A DNA stretch of 64,000 nt from Acinetobacter sp. ANC 4178. GTDB lineage: Bacteria; Pseudomonadota; Gammaproteobacteria; Pseudomonadales; Moraxellaceae. Shown here one piece after another: positions 28,778-37,547 of the stretch. How positions within the stretch are numbered: the stretch's first letter is position 1; the number at the start of each line of letters is the position of its first letter. The notes below the pieces were generated by a model. That model searched no databases and was not told where the DNA came from. It saw nothing but the letters and a program-made list of their open reading frames with translations. The stretch spans positions 62,001 through 126,000 of the forward strand of contig NZ_SJOD01000004.1 in assembly GCF_004331175.1 (NCBI RefSeq). The letters are read 5' to 3'. The position numbers and the translations under genes were made by a program.

Positions 28778-29701
28778 ATGAAAAATGTAGGCATGAAAGC
28801 CGAAAGCTATAGAACCGCAGTAGCAACGGGTATTTTGTATGCGCCTGCACATTGTATTGAGCTACTCCGTAATGGCAACACCGAAAAGGGCGATGCACTA
28901 AAAACTGCCCGTATCGCAGGAATCCTTGCAGCAAAGCGTACAGATGAACTGATTCCCTTGTGTCATCCCTTACCTATTTACCGTGCGGATGTGGAATATG
29001 AACTATTCGAGCAACATGTCTTAATTACAGCAACGGTTGAAACCATTGGTCCAACAGGCGTGGAAATGGAGGCATTAACTGCGGTGAGTCTGGCAGGATT
29101 AACCCTCTATGACATGCTCAAACCACATTGCGAACCAGAAGATTTATGCTTAGACCAATGTAAACTGGCGAAGAAAAAAGGGGGCAAGTCTCATTATACT
29201 CGCGCACTAAAAGATGCCATTCCTGCTTCAATCATTGTCCTCTCCGATACTGTTGCCGCAGGTAAAAAACCAGATACCGCAGGCTTAAATGTGTTGGAGA
29301 TCCTTCAAGAAGCCAATTTTAAAGAGATTGCCTATCAGGTGATTCCAGACAGTCCTGAACAACTGTTGGCATTAATCGAACAGCAAAAAAATCATTATCC
29401 TCTTATTCTGACCGTGGGTGGAACAGGGCTTGGTCCGAAAGACCTTACTGTAGAAACTCTACAACCTTTAATGAAACGTGAAATTCCGGGGCTAATGGAA
29501 GCATCACGGAGTTTTGGTCAGAAACGTACACCTTATGCAGCACTTAGCCGTGGTGTTGCAGGTTATATCGATCAGAGTCTAGTGATCACTTTACCCGGAA
29601 GCCGTCAGGGTGCAAAAGAATCCCTCATTGCAATTCAACCGGCATTAATTCATCTGTTTGATGTACAGAAAAATATTCCCCATGCCGGAGGGTATCAATA
29701 A
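28778..29701 (+). CDS. moaCB: MoaC-MogA/MoaB fusion (cofactor synthesis)
   Basis: Bifunctional protein of 307 residues. Residues 1 to about 148 are MoaC, which completes cyclic pyranopterin monophosphate formation: RTAVATGIL, LIPLCHPLPI, VETIGPTGVEMEALTAVSLA and LTLYDMLK are its signatures. From about 152 a MogA/MoaB molybdopterin adenylyltransferase follows (IIVLSDTVAAGKKPDTAG, LTVGGTGLGPKDLTVETL, FGQKRTPYAALSRGVAG, LPGSRQGAKESLIAI). Fused forms are known and are annotated as MoaC/MoaB. The stop codon is one base from the moeA start, in the middle of the molybdenum cofactor operon. Confidence 0.92.
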   Translation: MKNVGMKAESYRTAVATGILYAPAHCIELLRNGNTEKGDALKTARIAGILAAKRTDELIPLCHPLPIYRADVEYELFEQHVLITATVETIGPTGVEMEALTAVSLAGLTLYDMLKPHCEPEDLCLDQCKLAKKKGGKSHYTRALKDAIPASIIVLSDTVAAGKKPDTAGLNVLEILQEANFKEIAYQVIPDSPEQLLALIEQQKNHYPLILTVGGTGLGPKDLTVETLQPLMKREIPGLMEASRSFGQKRTPYAALSRGVAGYIDQSLVITLPGSRQGAKESLIAIQPALIHLFDVQKNIPHAGGYQ

Positions 29702-30927
29702 TGTCAGGTTGTGGTGCTGAAACAGGACTGATCAGTGTAGATCAGGCCCTTGCGACTATTGTAGATCGAGTTCATGCATTAGCCAGTGAAAGTATTCCAT
29801 TGCAACAGGCGTTGTATCGTTATTTAGCAACAGATATTCATTCTGAAATTGATTTGCCCTTGTTTAGTCAAAGTGCGGTTGATGGTTATGCCATATGCAG
29901 CAATGAGCCAATCCTAGAGAATTCCAAGTTTGAATTGGTTGGTGAAATCCGCGCAGGGCAAGACACAAATTTGACCTTAAACCACGGTCAGGCACTGCGT
30001 ATATTTACAGGCGCAAAAATCCCTGAAGGTACAACAACAGTTGCACGACAAGAAATTGTCACACAACTGAACTCGATTCAAATTCAGATCAATATCCCCT
30101 TAGAAATACATGCTGATATTCGTGATGCAGGAGAAGAATTGGGTCGTGGACAACTACTGGCAAACCAAGGACAGCATTTAAGTGTTGGGGCAATTGCTAC
30201 ATTGGCGATGGCAGGAGTTCAACAGGTCGAAGTATATCAATTTCCCAAAATTGCTGTGGTGATTACTGGAGATGAAGTCGCTAAAACGCTAGATGATTTT
30301 AGTGCGGGTAAAATTTTTGATGCCAACGCACCATTAATCCAAGCATGGTTTGAACAGCAGCAGCAAAACGTCAACATTTATCATGTCGAAGATACTGAAC
30401 TGGCGCTACAACAATTGATTCAACGACTCAAACAAGAGTGTGACGTGATTTTGACCACAGGTGGAGTTTCAGTCGGAGATTATGACTTTGTGCGACCCGT
30501 TGCATTAGAGCAGGGCTTTCAGCAAATTTTTTGGAAAGTGAAACAGAAACCTGGTAAACCTATGCTCTTTGCAGAATATCAACGTGCATCTGGCGATGCC
30601 TGTTATTTATTAGGACTGCCGGGCAATCCCGCTGCGGTATTTGTTGGCATGCAAATCTATACTGCGACCTTATTACACGCATTACAAGGTCAGACTCAAT
30701 TACCCAACTGGTTTAGTGCAACCTTAAAGCAATCAATTAAAAGTGATTCGAGAGAACGTTTTCTGAGAATGTTTGCTCATTTTGAGCAAGGGCAATTATG
30801 GGTCGAAAATTTATCGAAACAGCAATCTCATATGCTAAGTAATCTGATGCACGCCAATTGTTTGATTCGAATACCAGAAAATCAAGTTTTAAGTGCAGGA
30901 TCAACGGTACAAGGGCTTTTTCTGTAA
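29701..30927 (+). CDS. moeA: Molybdopterin molybdenumtransferase
   Basis: Inserts molybdate into adenylylated molybdopterin; 408 residues. Motifs: LPLFSQSAVDGYAI near residue 58, GEIRAGQ near 81, FTGAKIPEGTTTV near 102, VITGDEVAK near 187, TTGGVSVGDYDFV near 256 and GLPGNPAAVFVGM near 309, in the expected order for the four MoeA domains. It begins one base before the end of the fusion gene, so coupling is tight, and is followed 42 bases later by modA. Confidence 0.94.
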   Translation: MSGCGAETGLISVDQALATIVDRVHALASESIPLQQALYRYLATDIHSEIDLPLFSQSAVDGYAICSNEPILENSKFELVGEIRAGQDTNLTLNHGQALRIFTGAKIPEGTTTVARQEIVTQLNSIQIQINIPLEIHADIRDAGEELGRGQLLANQGQHLSVGAIATLAMAGVQQVEVYQFPKIAVVITGDEVAKTLDDFSAGKIFDANAPLIQAWFEQQQQNVNIYHVEDTELALQQLIQRLKQECDVILTTGGVSVGDYDFVRPVALEQGFQQIFWKVKQKPGKPMLFAEYQRASGDACYLLGLPGNPAAVFVGMQIYTATLLHALQGQTQLPNWFSATLKQSIKSDSRERFLRMFAHFEQGQLWVENLSKQQSHMLSNLMHANCLIRIPENQVLSAGSTVQGLFL

Positions 30928-30969
30928 GCCAACGACAAAATCATTTCTAGGTTTGGGAGTTGTCATTGA

Positions 30970-31731
30970 ATGAAAATCAAATATGTATTCACCATTGTCG
31001 CAGCCTCCGTTTTGAGTATTTCGGCGCATGCCGATACCGTAAAAATCTATGCTGCGGCAAGTCTAACCAATGCTTTAACTGATATTTCCAAACAATATCG
31101 GGCAAAATACCCACAGAGCGAAATTGTGCCTGTATTTGGCGCATCTTCCGCCTTAGCAAAACAAATAGAAGCGGGGGCAAATGGCGATATCTATTTCTCT
31201 GCGGATCTAGATTGGATGAATTATCTGGTACAAAAACAGAAAATTAGCAATAAGCAAGTCCATCCTTTTTTATTGAATCAATTGGTGGCAATTAGTCCTC
31301 GTCAATTAAATATTCCGTTTCAAGCCAAACCACAGTTTAACTTTGCAGGGGCATTTCAGGGATACCTGTGTACAGGGCAAATGGAATCTGTTCCAGCGGG
31401 GAAATACGCCAAGCAAAGTTTAATTAAACTAAATTGGTTGAATGCGTTGAAAGGTAGAATTGTGGGAACGGATGATGTACGCGCTGCTTTGGCATTTGTT
31501 GAACGCGGGGAATGCACTGTTGGAATTGTCTATAAAACCGATGCACTCATTAGCCAAAAAGTGAAAATTATTGGGACTTTCCCAGCCAATTCACACCATC
31601 CGATTATTTATCCCATTACACTGACTCAGCAAGGCGTAGCAAATCAGGACGCCATACAATTTGAAAAATATGTACGTACTAATAGCCAAGCCAAGCAAAT
31701 TTTTCAACGCTATGGTTTTGTTTTAAAGTAA
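30970..31731 (+). CDS. modA: Molybdate ABC transporter, periplasmic binding protein
   Basis: Binds molybdate (and usually tungstate) in the periplasm; 253 residues. The N-terminus is a signal peptide with likely cleavage after SISAHA at about residue 21. ModA markers are VKIYAAASLTNALTDI, FGASSALAKQIEAGANGDIYFSAD, PAGKYAKQSL and GTDDVRAALAFVERGECTVGIVYKTDA. It is first in a modABC group and supplies the metal for the cofactor made by the genes just upstream. Confidence 0.94.
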   Translation: MKIKYVFTIVAASVLSISAHADTVKIYAAASLTNALTDISKQYRAKYPQSEIVPVFGASSALAKQIEAGANGDIYFSADLDWMNYLVQKQKISNKQVHPFLLNQLVAISPRQLNIPFQAKPQFNFAGAFQGYLCTGQMESVPAGKYAKQSLIKLNWLNALKGRIVGTDDVRAALAFVERGECTVGIVYKTDALISQKVKIIGTFPANSHHPIIYPITLTQQGVANQDAIQFEKYVRTNSQAKQIFQRYGFVLK

Positions 31732-31744
31732 TAGGACTGAATCC

Positions 31745-32428
31745 ATGTTAAGCCCAGAGGAACTCAGTGCATTATATTTATCAGCCAAAGTTGCATTGTT
31801 CGCGACATTGCTGAGTTTACCCTTTGCAATTGCATTGGCTTGGGTTTTAGCACGTTATGAGTTTCGGCTTAAGTTTTTGTTAGAAGCCATCTTACAAATG
31901 CCCATGGTCTTACCTCCTGTAGTTTTGGGCTATTTACTCTTGGTTTTATTTGGGCAACAAGGCTGGATTGGGCGCTACTTAAATGAACTCGGTATTCAGG
32001 TGATTTTTAATTGGAAAGGCGCTGTGCTCGCCTCGATGATTGTGGCTTTCCCTTTGATGGTACAACCCATTCGTCTGTCTTTTCAATTGATTAATCAACA
32101 ATTAGAACAAGTGGCAGCAACTCTAGGCGCAAGCCCAATACGGGTGTTTTGTAGTATTAGTTTACCTTTGGCGATTCCAGGCATCATTATTGGTAGCATT
32201 TTGTGTTTTAGCCGTAGTCTGGGTGAGTTTGGCGCAACCATTACTTTTGTTGGCAATATTCCAGATGAAACACGAACTATCCCGATTGCAATTTATTCAT
32301 TTCTACAACAACCCAATGGTGAGGAAATGGCAATGCGCTTAGTTGCACTTTCTATGCTGTTGGCTTTTAGTGCATTGATTGCCAACTATATGATTTTGCA
32401 GAAATATCAAAAAAGATTAGGAGTTTAA
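31745..32428 (+). CDS. modB: Molybdate ABC transporter permease
   Basis: Inner-membrane permease of 227 residues with about five transmembrane segments. The coupling loop that meets the ATPase is visible as VAATLGASPIRVFCSISLPL, and the ModB pattern RSLGEFGATITFVGNIPDET lies near residue 160. It starts 13 bases after modA and ends four bases before modC. Confidence 0.93.
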   Translation: MLSPEELSALYLSAKVALFATLLSLPFAIALAWVLARYEFRLKFLLEAILQMPMVLPPVVLGYLLLVLFGQQGWIGRYLNELGIQVIFNWKGAVLASMIVAFPLMVQPIRLSFQLINQQLEQVAATLGASPIRVFCSISLPLAIPGIIIGSILCFSRSLGEFGATITFVGNIPDETRTIPIAIYSFLQQPNGEEMAMRLVALSMLLAFSALIANYMILQKYQKRLGV

Positions 32429-32432
32429 AGTC

Positions 32433-33071
32433 ATGTTGAACTGTAAATTCCGTTATCAACGAGCTGATTTTAATTTAGATATCCAACTTGAAATGCAGCA
32501 CCCAATTTTAGGCATTGTCGGTTCATCGGGGAGTGGTAAAACTACCTTGCTCAAGAACATAGCAGGATTATTGAATCCTCAATCGGGTGATATTCAATTA
32601 GGTTCTCAAACTTTATTTGCGTCATCTCAGAAGATCAACTTAGCTCCTCATCGACGACAAGTTGCTTTAGTCTTTCAACAAGCTTTGTTATTCCCACATT
32701 TAAATGTTCAACAAAATTTAAAATATGCAGAAAAACTTCAAGATCCTCAAGATATCAAATTTCACTCTGCGCAAATTGTAGAATTATTAGAATTAGAACA
32801 TCTGATTCAACGCAAAGCCCATCAACTTTCAGGCGGCGAAGCCCAACGCGTCTGTATTGGGCGTGCATTATTGTCATCACCTAACTTATTACTTTTGGAT
32901 GAACCACTTACAGGTCTAGATCGTCAACTCAAACAACAAATATTACCTTTTTTGAAACGCATAAAAAACGAGCTTAATTTACCTATGATTTATGTCACAC
33001 ATCATATGGATGAGTTAAAAAGTTTAGATGCTGAGATTCTCACCATGCGTGAGGGAAGACTATTGGTTTAA
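32433..33071 (+). CDS. modC: Molybdate ABC transporter ATPase, short form
   Basis: ABC ATPase of 212 residues: Walker A GSSGSGKTTLLKN near 30-41, Q-loop FQQALLFPHLNV, signature LSGGEAQRVCIGRAL, Walker B NLLLLDEPLTGLD, and the H-loop VTHHMDE. It ends soon after the ATPase core (TMREGRLLV), whereas E. coli-type ModC proteins have about 350 residues and a C-terminal molybdate-sensing Mop/TOBE domain, which is missing here. The natural stop is not followed by recognisable Mop sequence, so this looks like a short version, not a break. Confidence 0.88.
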   Translation: MLNCKFRYQRADFNLDIQLEMQHPILGIVGSSGSGKTTLLKNIAGLLNPQSGDIQLGSQTLFASSQKINLAPHRRQVALVFQQALLFPHLNVQQNLKYAEKLQDPQDIKFHSAQIVELLELEHLIQRKAHQLSGGEAQRVCIGRALLSSPNLLLLDEPLTGLDRQLKQQILPFLKRIKNELNLPMIYVTHHMDELKSLDAEILTMREGRLLV

Positions 33072-33184
33072 AGCCTCAAGAAAATACAGATAATCACAGA
33101 AAAAGATAGAATTTGATATTGGCGTAAATCTGAAAAAAAGCGATGATATACGGCTATTGAAATAAGATTAGGATTTCTATTTTA

Positions 33185-34078
33185 GTGTTCGAACTTGACT
33201 GTAAACTTCTCAGCATTTTTTTCTATGTGTATAAATTTAAAAGTGTTTCGGTTGCTGCAGAACAACTCTGCATGAGTCAACCTGCGGTCAGTAATAGCTT
33301 AAATAAAATCCGTCAACATTATAACGATCCGTTATTTTTACGTATTGGCAATGAAATGATGCCAACCGAACTTTCCAAACAGCTTTTTCCTTTGGTGAGT
33401 GAAGCGTTAAACCGTATTGAATTAATTAATAATTTCACCATCGATTTTGATGAAATGAACTCGCATCAGCAATTTAACATTGCGATGACGGATGTCTCAC
33501 ATTTAGTGTTGCTGCCAAAGATTTCACACTACCTGAAACAGCATGCGCCCCATGTAAGATTGAATGTACGCCCGATTACCACTGAAACCAGTTACCAAAT
33601 GGCGAATGGCGAAATTGATCTGGCGATTGGTTTCTTGCCGCACATGGAAAATGGTTTTTATCAACAGTTGTTATTTGAACAATACTATGTGGTGATTGCC
33701 GCGAAAAACCATCCACGTTTAACGCCAAATCATTTAACCATTGAACAGTATTTGGCTGAGTCACATATTGATATTGATGCGGGTATTGGTAATTATCATA
33801 TTGAAAATGAGCTGTTAAGATTGGAATTAAAACGCAATATTATCATGCGTTTACCTAGTTACTTAGGTGTGGGTTTGGTGGTGCAAGAGTCCGATGCAAT
33901 TGCCACTGTGCCTTATTACCTGAGTGAAGTACTCTTATCGCGCGGTAATTTACAAATTTTTGATGCACCTATTTCTTTCCCAACATATAGCGTTAAACAG
34001 TTCTGGCATATGTCATGTCATCATAAGACCAGTCATCAATGGCTAAGACAAATGTGCCATGAAATTTTAGCGCGATAA
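33185..34078 (+). CDS. LysR-family transcriptional regulator
   Basis: Protein of 297 residues with an N-terminal winged helix (FFYVYKFKSVSVAAEQL, CMSQPAVSNSLNKIRQHYND, around residues 12-50) and a substrate-binding domain after it. The start used is GTG 33185. It follows modC after 113 bases on the same strand and converges on the antiporter gene, with a terminator behind it. The pattern (LLSIFFYVYKFKSVSVAAE, DPLFLRIGNEMMPTELS) resembles the NodD/PcaQ-like or TfdR-like LysR groups. Target genes are unknown. Confidence 0.8.
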   Translation: MFELDCKLLSIFFYVYKFKSVSVAAEQLCMSQPAVSNSLNKIRQHYNDPLFLRIGNEMMPTELSKQLFPLVSEALNRIELINNFTIDFDEMNSHQQFNIAMTDVSHLVLLPKISHYLKQHAPHVRLNVRPITTETSYQMANGEIDLAIGFLPHMENGFYQQLLFEQYYVVIAAKNHPRLTPNHLTIEQYLAESHIDIDAGIGNYHIENELLRLELKRNIIMRLPSYLGVGLVVQESDAIATVPYYLSEVLLSRGNLQIFDAPISFPTYSVKQFWHMSCHHKTSHQWLRQMCHEILAR

Positions 34079-34095
34079 AAATCTCTCAAAATATA

Positions 34096-34123
34096 AAAAA
34101 GAGGTCTCATTAGACCTCTTTTT
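34096..34123. terminator. Bidirectional terminator after LysR and kef genes
   Basis: AAAAAGAGGTCT at 34096-34107 pairs with AGACCTCTTTTT at 34112-34123 around a four-base loop. T tracts occur at both ends, and the two neighbouring genes converge here, so it can serve both. Confidence 0.92.
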
Positions 34124-34146
34124 ATTTATGAATTTTATAGTTTTGA

Positions 34147-35958
34147 TTACTGTTGTGTGTCGCATTCATTAATAATTTGACCTGTATGCTTAGGCGTGAT
34201 TAATGGTGCTGTCGGGCGTGGACCCGTGTACTGTAGACCAATTCCAGCATAGACATCATCTGCCGCGACTTCTGTTTCAAAACGTTCTTTGTCACGTTCA
34301 CGAATTTCACGGCTAATTTCTTCAACCTCGTTTAGGTCAACGCCAAGTTCTTCTAAAATCGCTCCACCAAATACCATGGCCGACTCAAAAGTCTCCCGAA
34401 TCATGTAATCTACATTTTGTTTCGCTAAATGTAAGGCATGTTCACGGTCATAGGAGCGAACTATGAGTTTTGCTAAAGGAAATTCATGTTGTACCAATTC
34501 TACAATTTTATTGGTGGTTTCTTTATGGTCTACGCAGACCACAATGGCTTCAGCCGTATCTGCTCCTGAAGCGTGTAAAATATCTAAACGGGAACCATCG
34601 CCATAGTAAATAGTAAAACCGAAACGTTCCGCGTTTTGAATCATGTCGATGTCATTATCAATAATTGTGACATCAACACCGCGCGCGAGGAGCAATTGAC
34701 TGGTCACTTGCCCAAAACGACCAAAACCAATCATCAAGACTTTACCTGAAAGGCCATCTGCAATACGTATATTATCTAATGAAACGTGTGCTGTTTTTTG
34801 GGTAAATCGTTTAAATAAAATACCTAGAATGGGTGTAAGAATCATAGACAAAACTACAATTGCGGTGAGGTTCGAGCGTTCTACAGCACTAATCACTTGT
34901 GCGCTCATTGCTGCTGTGAACAGTACGAATGCAAATTCACCACCTTGCGCCATCAGTAATGCGCGATCAAGTGCTTCGGTATGCGGGCTTTTAGTTAAAC
35001 GCGCAGTAAGATAGATCATCACTGCTTTAACAAACATCAATGCAATAACGGCACTTAAAATGAGTGGCCAATTACTTTTCACCACGTTTAGGTCTAAAGA
35101 CATGCCAACGCCAAGGAAAAACAAACCTAGTAGAATCCCACGAAACGGCTCAATATCAGCTTCAATTTGATGGCGGAAGGTCGATTCGGAGAGGAGTACA
35201 CCCGCTAGAAATGCCCCCATTGCCATAGAAAGTCCACTGATTTGCATGAGCAATGCTGCGCCTAATACAACCAATAAGGCCGCAGCGGTCATCACTTCAC
35301 GTGCTTTAGCAGCAGCCAATAAACGGAATAGGGGATTCAGTAACCAATAGCCAGCAGCAATTAAGCCTGCAATTGAAATTAAACCTATGCCAATATTTTG
35401 TAACCGTACTGCGGTACTTTCAACAACATGATTCGGTGCAATAAACGCTACAATCGCGAGTAAAGGTACAATCAGTAAATCTTCAAATAAAAGAATAGAG
35501 ACTATTTTTTGTCCACGAGGTTGTGCAATATCACCACGATCACCCAAAAGTTGCATCACAATGGCAGTAGATGTGAGGACAAAACCTGCCGCACACACAA
35601 AACTCACTTGCCAAGAATAGCCATAAACTAAACCAACACCTGTCAGTCCAAGTGAACACGCGATAATTTGCAAAGTTCCGAGTCCAAAAATCTCCTTTCT
35701 TAGACTCCATAAATGTGAAGGACGCATTTCTAGCCCAATCACAAATAGATACATCACAATTCCAAGTTCGGCGATGTGTAAAATTGAAGCTGAATCATAG
35801 AAAAAAGCCAGACCAAATGGCCCAATAATTAATCCCGCAATTAAATAGCCTAATACAGAACTCAGCCCCAATCGCTTGATCACTGGCACAGCGATGACGG
35901 CTGCTGTAAGTAAGATTACAGGGGAGATGAGACTAAGAGAATCCGCTTCTGCACTCAT
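34147..35958 (-). CDS. Monovalent cation:proton antiporter, Kef/CPA2 type
   Basis: Membrane antiporter of 603 residues. The first 380 residues hold about twelve hydrophobic segments (PVIKRLGLSSVLGYLIAGLI, GIVMYLFVIGLEMRPSHLW, LLGDRGDIAQPRGQ, MAMGAFLAGVLLSES), the CPA2 pattern. From about residue 400 a TrkA-N domain binds a nucleotide (KVLMIGFGRFGQVTSQLL, then IDNDIDMI and YYGDGSRLDILHASGA). KefB and KefC are potassium efflux proteins gated by glutathione adducts; the regulatory partner gene (KefF or KefG type) is not visible next door. The potassium specificity is inferred from the family. Confidence 0.88.
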   Translation of the reverse strand: MSAEADSLSLISPVILLTAAVIAVPVIKRLGLSSVLGYLIAGLIIGPFGLAFFYDSASILHIAELGIVMYLFVIGLEMRPSHLWSLRKEIFGLGTLQIIACSLGLTGVGLVYGYSWQVSFVCAAGFVLTSTAIVMQLLGDRGDIAQPRGQKIVSILLFEDLLIVPLLAIVAFIAPNHVVESTAVRLQNIGIGLISIAGLIAAGYWLLNPLFRLLAAAKAREVMTAAALLVVLGAALLMQISGLSMAMGAFLAGVLLSESTFRHQIEADIEPFRGILLGLFFLGVGMSLDLNVVKSNWPLILSAVIALMFVKAVMIYLTARLTKSPHTEALDRALLMAQGGEFAFVLFTAAMSAQVISAVERSNLTAIVVLSMILTPILGILFKRFTQKTAHVSLDNIRIADGLSGKVLMIGFGRFGQVTSQLLLARGVDVTIIDNDIDMIQNAERFGFTIYYGDGSRLDILHASGADTAEAIVVCVDHKETTNKIVELVQHEFPLAKLIVRSYDREHALHLAKQNVDYMIRETFESAMVFGGAILEELGVDLNEVEEISREIRERDKERFETEVAADDVYAGIGLQYTGPRPTAPLITPKHTGQIINECDTQQ

Positions 35959-36205
35959 ATATTTCTCATATTTATTGAATTATTTTGAAAAATATTAACT
36001 GATTATGCTGTCATAGGACATCATAATTTGAGCGTAAATAAGCTGGATATCAAAGAAAATAGCAGCTCATTAGTTTTGTGGCTAATTTTAATGAGCTGAA
36101 TTTACGTTAGAAAGTTCATCGCGCATCAGGAACAAATCTTAAAAATTTATTTCTGATGCCAACGGCTTATATGAGATAACGTTAGATTAGTTTTGTACTT
36201 CGTAA
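35959..36205. other. Structured noncoding gap between kef and a small gene
   Basis: No gene is visible. Three nested or tandem inverted repeats occur: CGTAAAT at 36033-36039 with ATTTACG at 36100-36106; within it CAGCTCATT at 36063-36071 with AATGAGCTG at 36090-36098; and an imperfect 15-bp hairpin with ends GCATCAG at 36123-36129 and CTGATGC at 36153-36159. The 11-base word ATTAGTTTTGT occurs at 36069-36079 and again at 36186-36196, and ACGTTAG at 36104-36110 and 36179-36185. The antiporter's promoter must lie in part of this stretch. Confidence 0.55.
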
Positions 36206-36367
36206 TTAAGGCATAAATGCAGAGTCGGCATTCACCACGAAAATTACACAGATACAAAAAAATGCGCAGTATAAGAAAAACCAAAGAATCATTCGTTTAA
36301 AGGCTTTATCCGAAATAGAACTGTCCGCATATTTTTCTGGCTTTCTTGAACCTTGATCATCATTCAT
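36206..36367 (-). CDS. Small predicted inner-membrane protein, 53 residues
   Basis: A small gene on the minus strand from ATG 36367 to TAA 36206. The protein starts MNDDQGSRKPEKYADSS, a charged, hydrophilic lead, followed by KRMILWFFLYCAFFCICVIF, one strong transmembrane helix at about residues 25-44, and a short tail (VVNADSAFMP). The positive residues before the helix suggest a cytoplasmic N-terminus. A weak GAGTGAG lies upstream. It lies between the crotonase and antiporter genes, all on the same strand. I recognise no family; the clean hydrophobic helix and sensible composition make chance unlikely, but it is unproven. Confidence 0.6.
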   Translation of the reverse strand: MNDDQGSRKPEKYADSSISDKAFKRMILWFFLYCAFFCICVIFVVNADSAFMP

Positions 36368-36600
36368 CACAAAACTCACTCTATTATGGCTTGTAATTAT
36401 TATGGCGAAGTTTTTTAGACTGAAGTAGATACACTTTTTATATAAAAAACTATAACAGAGAAAAGTGATTTCAAGATTCTGTTATGTTTTTTCTTTCTAC
36501 AAGCCATCTATATTTTAAATCCTTTTTATAACTGAGCATTGTATAGAAAGAACGATCCCTATTTTATTTCATAAAAATTTTAGGGCTTAAATAAAGCATT
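36368..36600. other. Gap with inverted repeat and T tract
   Basis: No protein gene is visible. ATAACAGA at 36452-36459 and TCTGTTAT at 36478-36485 form an 8-bp stem around an 18-base loop, followed on the plus strand by GTTTTTTC. It would act as a weak plus-strand terminator, though no plus-strand gene leads into it. Confidence 0.35.
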
Positions 36601-37389
36601 CTATTTTCCTTTAAACACAGGGTTTCTTTTTTCTAGCATTGCCATAACGCCTTCATGGGCATCTTCAGATTGGAACAAAGCAGGCAAGTAAGATGCTAAA
36701 TTTTGTAAAGCATATGCTGTGCCTTTTTGTTGTGCTTCTTGGGCGGAGCTGAGTAAAGCTTGAATGGCTAAGGGCGCTGCTGTAGAAATTTCCTGAGCAA
36801 TTTGAGTTGCTCGAGCAAGCTGCTGACCGCAAGCAACTTTCTCGGAAATAAGATTCAAATCCAAAGCCGTAGTTGCTGTAAAACTTTTCCCAGTCAATAA
36901 ATAAGGCATGGCTTTTTGCCAACCTGCGGCTTGGACAAAGCGTACCGTTGCGCCACCAAATGGCATAATGCCACGCAATACTTCCATTTGTGCAAATTTA
37001 CAATCTTCACTGGCAATCACAACATCGGCATTTAACATCAGTTCAATCCCTGCGGTAAAACAGGTGCCTTGTACAGCAACGACGACTGGCTTGGTTCGGG
37101 GCTTTCCACTTACTCCCCAAGGATCAATTTGATCAGCCGTAAAATTAAAAATGCCCTGAGCCAATTTATCTTGCAGTTCAAGCAAATCCAGTCCTGCTGT
37201 AAAGTGCGCACCATGTGCAAAAATAACGGCACATCTTAAGGCTGAATCTGCTTCATATTCGGTGAGTGCCTGAGATAAAGCCAAGATCATATGACTATCA
37301 AAAGCATTTCTTTTACTGACGCGATCTAAACCAATGAGTAAAAGATGGTCTTGGACTTCACGACTCACTGTTCCATTTGTTTTATTCAT
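36601..37389 (-). CDS. Enoyl-CoA hydratase/isomerase-family (crotonase) protein
   Basis: Crotonase-fold protein of 262 residues. The oxyanion-hole regions are AHGAHFTAGLDLLELQDKLA near residues 54-73 and VQGTCFTAGIELMLNADVV near 103-121; FAQMEVLRGIMPFGGATVRF is the family's middle segment. An acidic residue in the usual place for hydration (E in AQMEVLRG) is present, but specific chemistry cannot be told. It stands alone, about 160 bases from the cecR-like gene on the same strand, and has no beta-oxidation partner beside it. Confidence 0.8.
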   Translation of the reverse strand: MNKTNGTVSREVQDHLLLIGLDRVSKRNAFDSHMILALSQALTEYEADSALRCAVIFAHGAHFTAGLDLLELQDKLAQGIFNFTADQIDPWGVSGKPRTKPVVVAVQGTCFTAGIELMLNADVVIASEDCKFAQMEVLRGIMPFGGATVRFVQAAGWQKAMPYLLTGKSFTATTALDLNLISEKVACGQQLARATQIAQEISTAAPLAIQALLSSAQEAQQKGTAYALQNLASYLPALFQSEDAHEGVMAMLEKRNPVFKGK

Positions 37390-37547
37390 CGTTATATACC
37401 TGATTTATTCTGTTTAATGATCTGCTTTTATTATGGAATGACTTAGATGAAGATAAAGTGAAAAACTGTATTCAAATGATATCCGTTAGCTCCATTCAAA
37501 AATGCGGTTTAATTTTAAAATTATTTTTAAATCAAAGTAATACAAAT

